A stretch of DNA of 64,000 nt from Brucella anthropi_A. GTDB lineage: Bacteria; Pseudomonadota; Alphaproteobacteria; Rhizobiales; Rhizobiaceae. The notes under the pieces are model-generated. The model worked only from the letters and a program-made list of their open reading frames with translations. It did not search any database and was not told the origin of the DNA. The position numbers were made by a program, and so were the translations under genes. Below, piece by piece: positions 61,731 to 64,000 of the stretch (positions are counted from its first letter, which is position 1; each line of letters opens with the position of its first letter). The stretch is from contig NZ_LQBD01000013.1 of assembly GCF_046630315.1 (NCBI RefSeq), positions 186,001 to 250,000 on the forward strand, in the 5' to 3' direction.

Positions 61731-63614
61731 TCACAACAGGAAGAGTGCAAGGCGATAAACGATAAAGGATGAAATATAGGCCAGCGCCAGCATATAGAAG
61801 AAGGTGAGCCACATCCATCGCGCGCCACCGGCTTCGCGTTTTATGACCGCGAGCGTCGACATGCACTGCGGCGCAAACACGTACCAGGCCAGAAACGACA
61901 GTGCCGTCGGAAGCGTCCAGTTGTGCGCCAAAGCCTGCCCGACCTGCAAGGCGGCATCGCCTCCTCCCTGAATGGAGTAAACCGTGCCCAGCGCCGCGAC
62001 GACCACTTCGCGCGCCGCCATGCCAGGCACCAGCGCGACACTCATTTGCCAGCTGAAGCCGATGGGTGCCAGTAGCGGCTCCAGCAGCCGTCCCAAGGCG
62101 GCAGCGGAACTGTAGAAAATGGCCGGTTCGGTCGCATTTACGGGTGCTTCAGGAAAAGACGCCAGAAACCAGATCAAGATTGCCATGAAGAAGATCGTCG
62201 TACCGGCGCGATGGAGAAACATCTTGGCGCGCGTCATCAATTCGATCAGCACGCTGCGCAGCCTTGGCAATTTGTAGTCGGGCAATTCGAGCATGAAAGG
62301 CGGAGCAGCTTCGTGCCGCCAGAAGAATATCTTCGCGAGAAACGAAACAAGAAGCGCGCTGAGAATTCCGGTCGCATAAAGGCCGAACATGACCAGCCCT
62401 TGCAGGCTGAACAGACCCGCCACCCTCTTCGCCGGAATGAAAGCCGCGATAATAAGCGTATAGACGGGAATCCTCGCCGAGCACGTCATCAGCGGCGCAA
62501 CCAGAATAGTCGTGAGGCGATCCCGCCTGTTATCGATGACGCGCGCGGCCATGATGCCGGGGATGGCGCAGGCAAAACTGGAAAGCAGCGGAATGAAGGC
62601 CCGCCCGTGAAGCCCCACGCCGCCCATCAGCCGGTCCATCAGAAACGCCGCCCGCGCCATATAGCCCAGATCCTCCAGCAGGAGAATGAAAAGGAACATG
62701 ATCAATATCTGCGGCAGGAAAACGATCACGCTGCCGACACCGGCAATGACGCCGTCGACAAGAAAACTTTCGAGCAGCCCCGGCGGCAGATTGTGCTGGA
62801 TAAGACCAGCCAGCGCATCGAAGCCGCTCGATATCAGATCCATGACAGGCTGGGCCCAGCTGAAGACGGCCTGAAACATGAAAAAGAGCAACAGGAGAAG
62901 AGCGGCAATTCCTGCGACCGGATGCAGTAAAACAGCGTCAATTCGATTGGTCATCGTGGACGGTCTGGCGGGGAAACGCACGGCCTGCGCTATCAATCCA
63001 TCCGCTTGTCGTTGCATGGCGCGCAAATCCGAGGCTGAAGGTTCCCGCCACTTATTGTCACGCGCAGCAAGCCCCCCGTTTTCGGAAAGCTCATCAAGCA
63101 TTGTCCATAAATCATGCATCTGCGAGCGCCGGACGGCACTGGTACAGACAACAGCTATACCGCCCAGCAAATCCGATAATTTGCCTGCATCGATTTCGAT
63201 ACCACGATGGCGCGCGATATCGATCATATTCAATATCAACGCCAGCGGTTGCCCGGTCTGCTGCAATTCGATGACGAGACGAAGCGCTGCGCGCAGATTG
63301 GTGGCATCCGCAATGACCAGAAACATGTCGCAGCGCGCATTCTCCCCCTTGCGGCCGAGGATAACATCGCGCGTGATTTCTTCATCGGGACTGCGGGCCC
63401 TGAGAGAATAGGTCCCGGGCAGATCCATAATTTCCAGCGAATGTCCGGCAGGTGTATGCGCAACGCCCGTCTTTCGTTCGACAGTCACCCCCGCATAGTT
63501 GCCGACTTTCTGGCGGCTACCCGTCAGTGCGTTGAACAGAGCTGTCTTGCCACAATTCGGCGCGCCAACCAGAGCGAGCCGTCGTATCTTCGGACGACTG
63601 GTATTGAGCATCAT
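61731..63614 (-). CDS. feoB: Ferrous iron transport protein FeoB
   Basis: The 627-residue inner-membrane Fe(II) transporter has a cytosolic G domain at the N-terminus: G1 GAPNCGKT near residue 17, G3 DLPG and G4 NMID. The permease part has about eight to nine helices with the conserved segments GIPGIMAARVIDNRRDRLTTILVAPLMTCSARIPVY and LVPGMAAREVVVAALGT. It is shorter than E. coli FeoB. The ATG at 63614 leaves G1 close to the start, so no later start is possible. It overlaps feoA by 98 bases in another frame. Confidence 0.93.
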   Translation of the reverse strand: MMLNTSRPKIRRLALVGAPNCGKTALFNALTGSRQKVGNYAGVTVERKTGVAHTPAGHSLEIMDLPGTYSLRARSPDEEITRDVILGRKGENARCDMFLVIADATNLRAALRLVIELQQTGQPLALILNMIDIARHRGIEIDAGKLSDLLGGIAVVCTSAVRRSQMHDLWTMLDELSENGGLAARDNKWREPSASDLRAMQRQADGLIAQAVRFPARPSTMTNRIDAVLLHPVAGIAALLLLLFFMFQAVFSWAQPVMDLISSGFDALAGLIQHNLPPGLLESFLVDGVIAGVGSVIVFLPQILIMFLFILLLEDLGYMARAAFLMDRLMGGVGLHGRAFIPLLSSFACAIPGIMAARVIDNRRDRLTTILVAPLMTCSARIPVYTLIIAAFIPAKRVAGLFSLQGLVMFGLYATGILSALLVSFLAKIFFWRHEAAPPFMLELPDYKLPRLRSVLIELMTRAKMFLHRAGTTIFFMAILIWFLASFPEAPVNATEPAIFYSSAAALGRLLEPLLAPIGFSWQMSVALVPGMAAREVVVAALGTVYSIQGGGDAALQVGQALAHNWTLPTALSFLAWYVFAPQCMSTLAVIKREAGGARWMWLTFFYMLALAYISSFIVYRLALFLL

Positions 63615-63906
63615 CGCGACTTTCGTGAACTAAAATGGCCATGGCCTCTTTTCGACGCAGCGCCACGGTCGCCCCGTTTATGCGCACCGCTATCGGGTCG
63701 CGGCGGATGGGTCCCTCGTGAAGGATGAAAACGTCCGCCCCCTCGATGAAACCCAACTCAAGCAAACGCCGTTCGATTTCCTCTGGCGGCAGACCAGACG
63801 AACCGGCATCGGACTCAATGTGGTGAATAAAGCCTCTGTAGCCGCGTGGAGCAGCACCCAACCGCACAAGCTTCGCTTCATCGACAGGCAAAATATTCCA
63901 ACTCAC
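63517..63906 (-). CDS. feoA: FeoA-domain protein
   Basis: The 129-residue product carries an SH3-like FeoA domain over about residues 15-95 (ERRLLELGFIEGADVFILHEGPIRRDPIAVRINGATVALRRKEAMAILV), which partners FeoB. The start is GTG 63906 with no good ribosome site; a later GTG or TTG near codons 14-16 is possible. After the domain the frame runs 30-odd further residues into feoB, a 98-base overlap, so the C-terminal tail may be an incidental extension. Confidence 0.82.
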   Translation of the reverse strand: MSWNILPVDEAKLVRLGAAPRGYRGFIHHIESDAGSSGLPPEEIERRLLELGFIEGADVFILHEGPIRRDPIAVRINGATVALRRKEAMAILVHESRDDAQYQSSEDTTARSGWRAELWQDSSVQRTDG

Positions 63907-64000
63907 GGAAAAAGAATCATTTCATATAGAGGCGCTATTAACTTAACTCAAACAATCAGCATTTAAAATGGCAACAATGCGGGAAGGCCTTGATGCCAGC

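Noticed and set aside
63907..63966. Iron-responsive box upstream of feoA
   Set aside because: A TGATTGTTTGAGTTA stretch only loosely resembles the iron-rhodo-box pattern TGA-N9-TCA; no exact match was found.
63968..64000. Possible start of a plus-strand gene (MATMREGLDAS)
   Set aside because: Only 11 codons are visible before the window ends and there is no Shine-Dalgarno.

Overview
This 64 kb window is chromosomal DNA from an alphaproteobacterium of the Brucella/Ochrobactrum group (Hyphomicrobiales). The evidence is the moderately high G+C content and several family hallmarks: a LOV-domain HWE histidine kinase, a BA14K-type secreted protein, divK-pleD, an mprF(lpiA)-acvB operon, GTTC-N7-GTTC as the LexA box, and short palindromic intergenic repeats of a type I recall from rhizobia and brucellae. 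Most genes are housekeeping and intact. I see no prophage, insertion sequence, integrase or CRISPR array.

Layout. 1-10.7 kb: end of a DsbA/FrnE-like gene, then mfd, sdhE, recG, glmS, glmU and ccdA. 10.9-14.9 kb: mprF-acvB, which makes and turns over lysyl-phosphatidylglycerol. 15-20.3 kb: a sparse stretch with tRNA-Lys, a membrane alpha/beta-hydrolase and the LOV histidine kinase, flanked by two small secreted basic proteins. 20.7-26.3 kb: a globin-coupled diguanylate cyclase, lipB, an EamA transporter and parE. 26.4-30.3 kb: a FlbD-like small gene, a gatC-GNAT-gatA-GNAT cluster and a metal-dependent hydrolase. 30.4-44.9 kb: ruvX, aidB, pyrB-pyrC', plsY-dprA, topA-rnr-DUF983-NUDIX-MFS and rpmG. 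45-50.7 kb: divK-pleD, DUF3572, rnk, SOS-controlled dinB, tRNA-Cys and tRNA-Asn. 50.7-64 kb is more accessory: an AraC regulator divergent from a four-gene sitABCD Mn/Fe transporter, an aldo-keto reductase, a D-amino-acid-dehydrogenase-like flavoprotein, two tandem amino-acid-binding proteins, a lysine dehydrogenase-like enzyme divergent from an Lrp regulator, and feoAB.

How the genes work together. glmS and glmU supply UDP-GlcNAc for the envelope. gatC and gatA are two thirds of the amidotransferase for Gln/Asn-tRNA. pyrB with a zinc-ligand-less pyrC forms an aspartate transcarbamoylase unit. Two cyclic-di-GMP proteins occur: one with an intact GGEEF site and a globin-type sensor, the other (PleD) with GGGEF in place of GGEEF but a preserved inhibitory site. 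sitABCD and feoAB both bring in divalent metals. The two binding proteins, the lysine dehydrogenase homologue and the Lrp regulator look like a lysine or basic amino acid locus.

Most noteworthy: the degenerate PleD active site; a hairpin covering the Shine-Dalgarno of the globin cyclase; a perfect 27-bp palindrome directly before the Lrp start codon; a terminator-like hairpin inside the GNAT gene after gatA; a repeat that supplies the stop codon of the dadA-like gene; and an unlisted 28-residue membrane protein candidate between two tRNAs.
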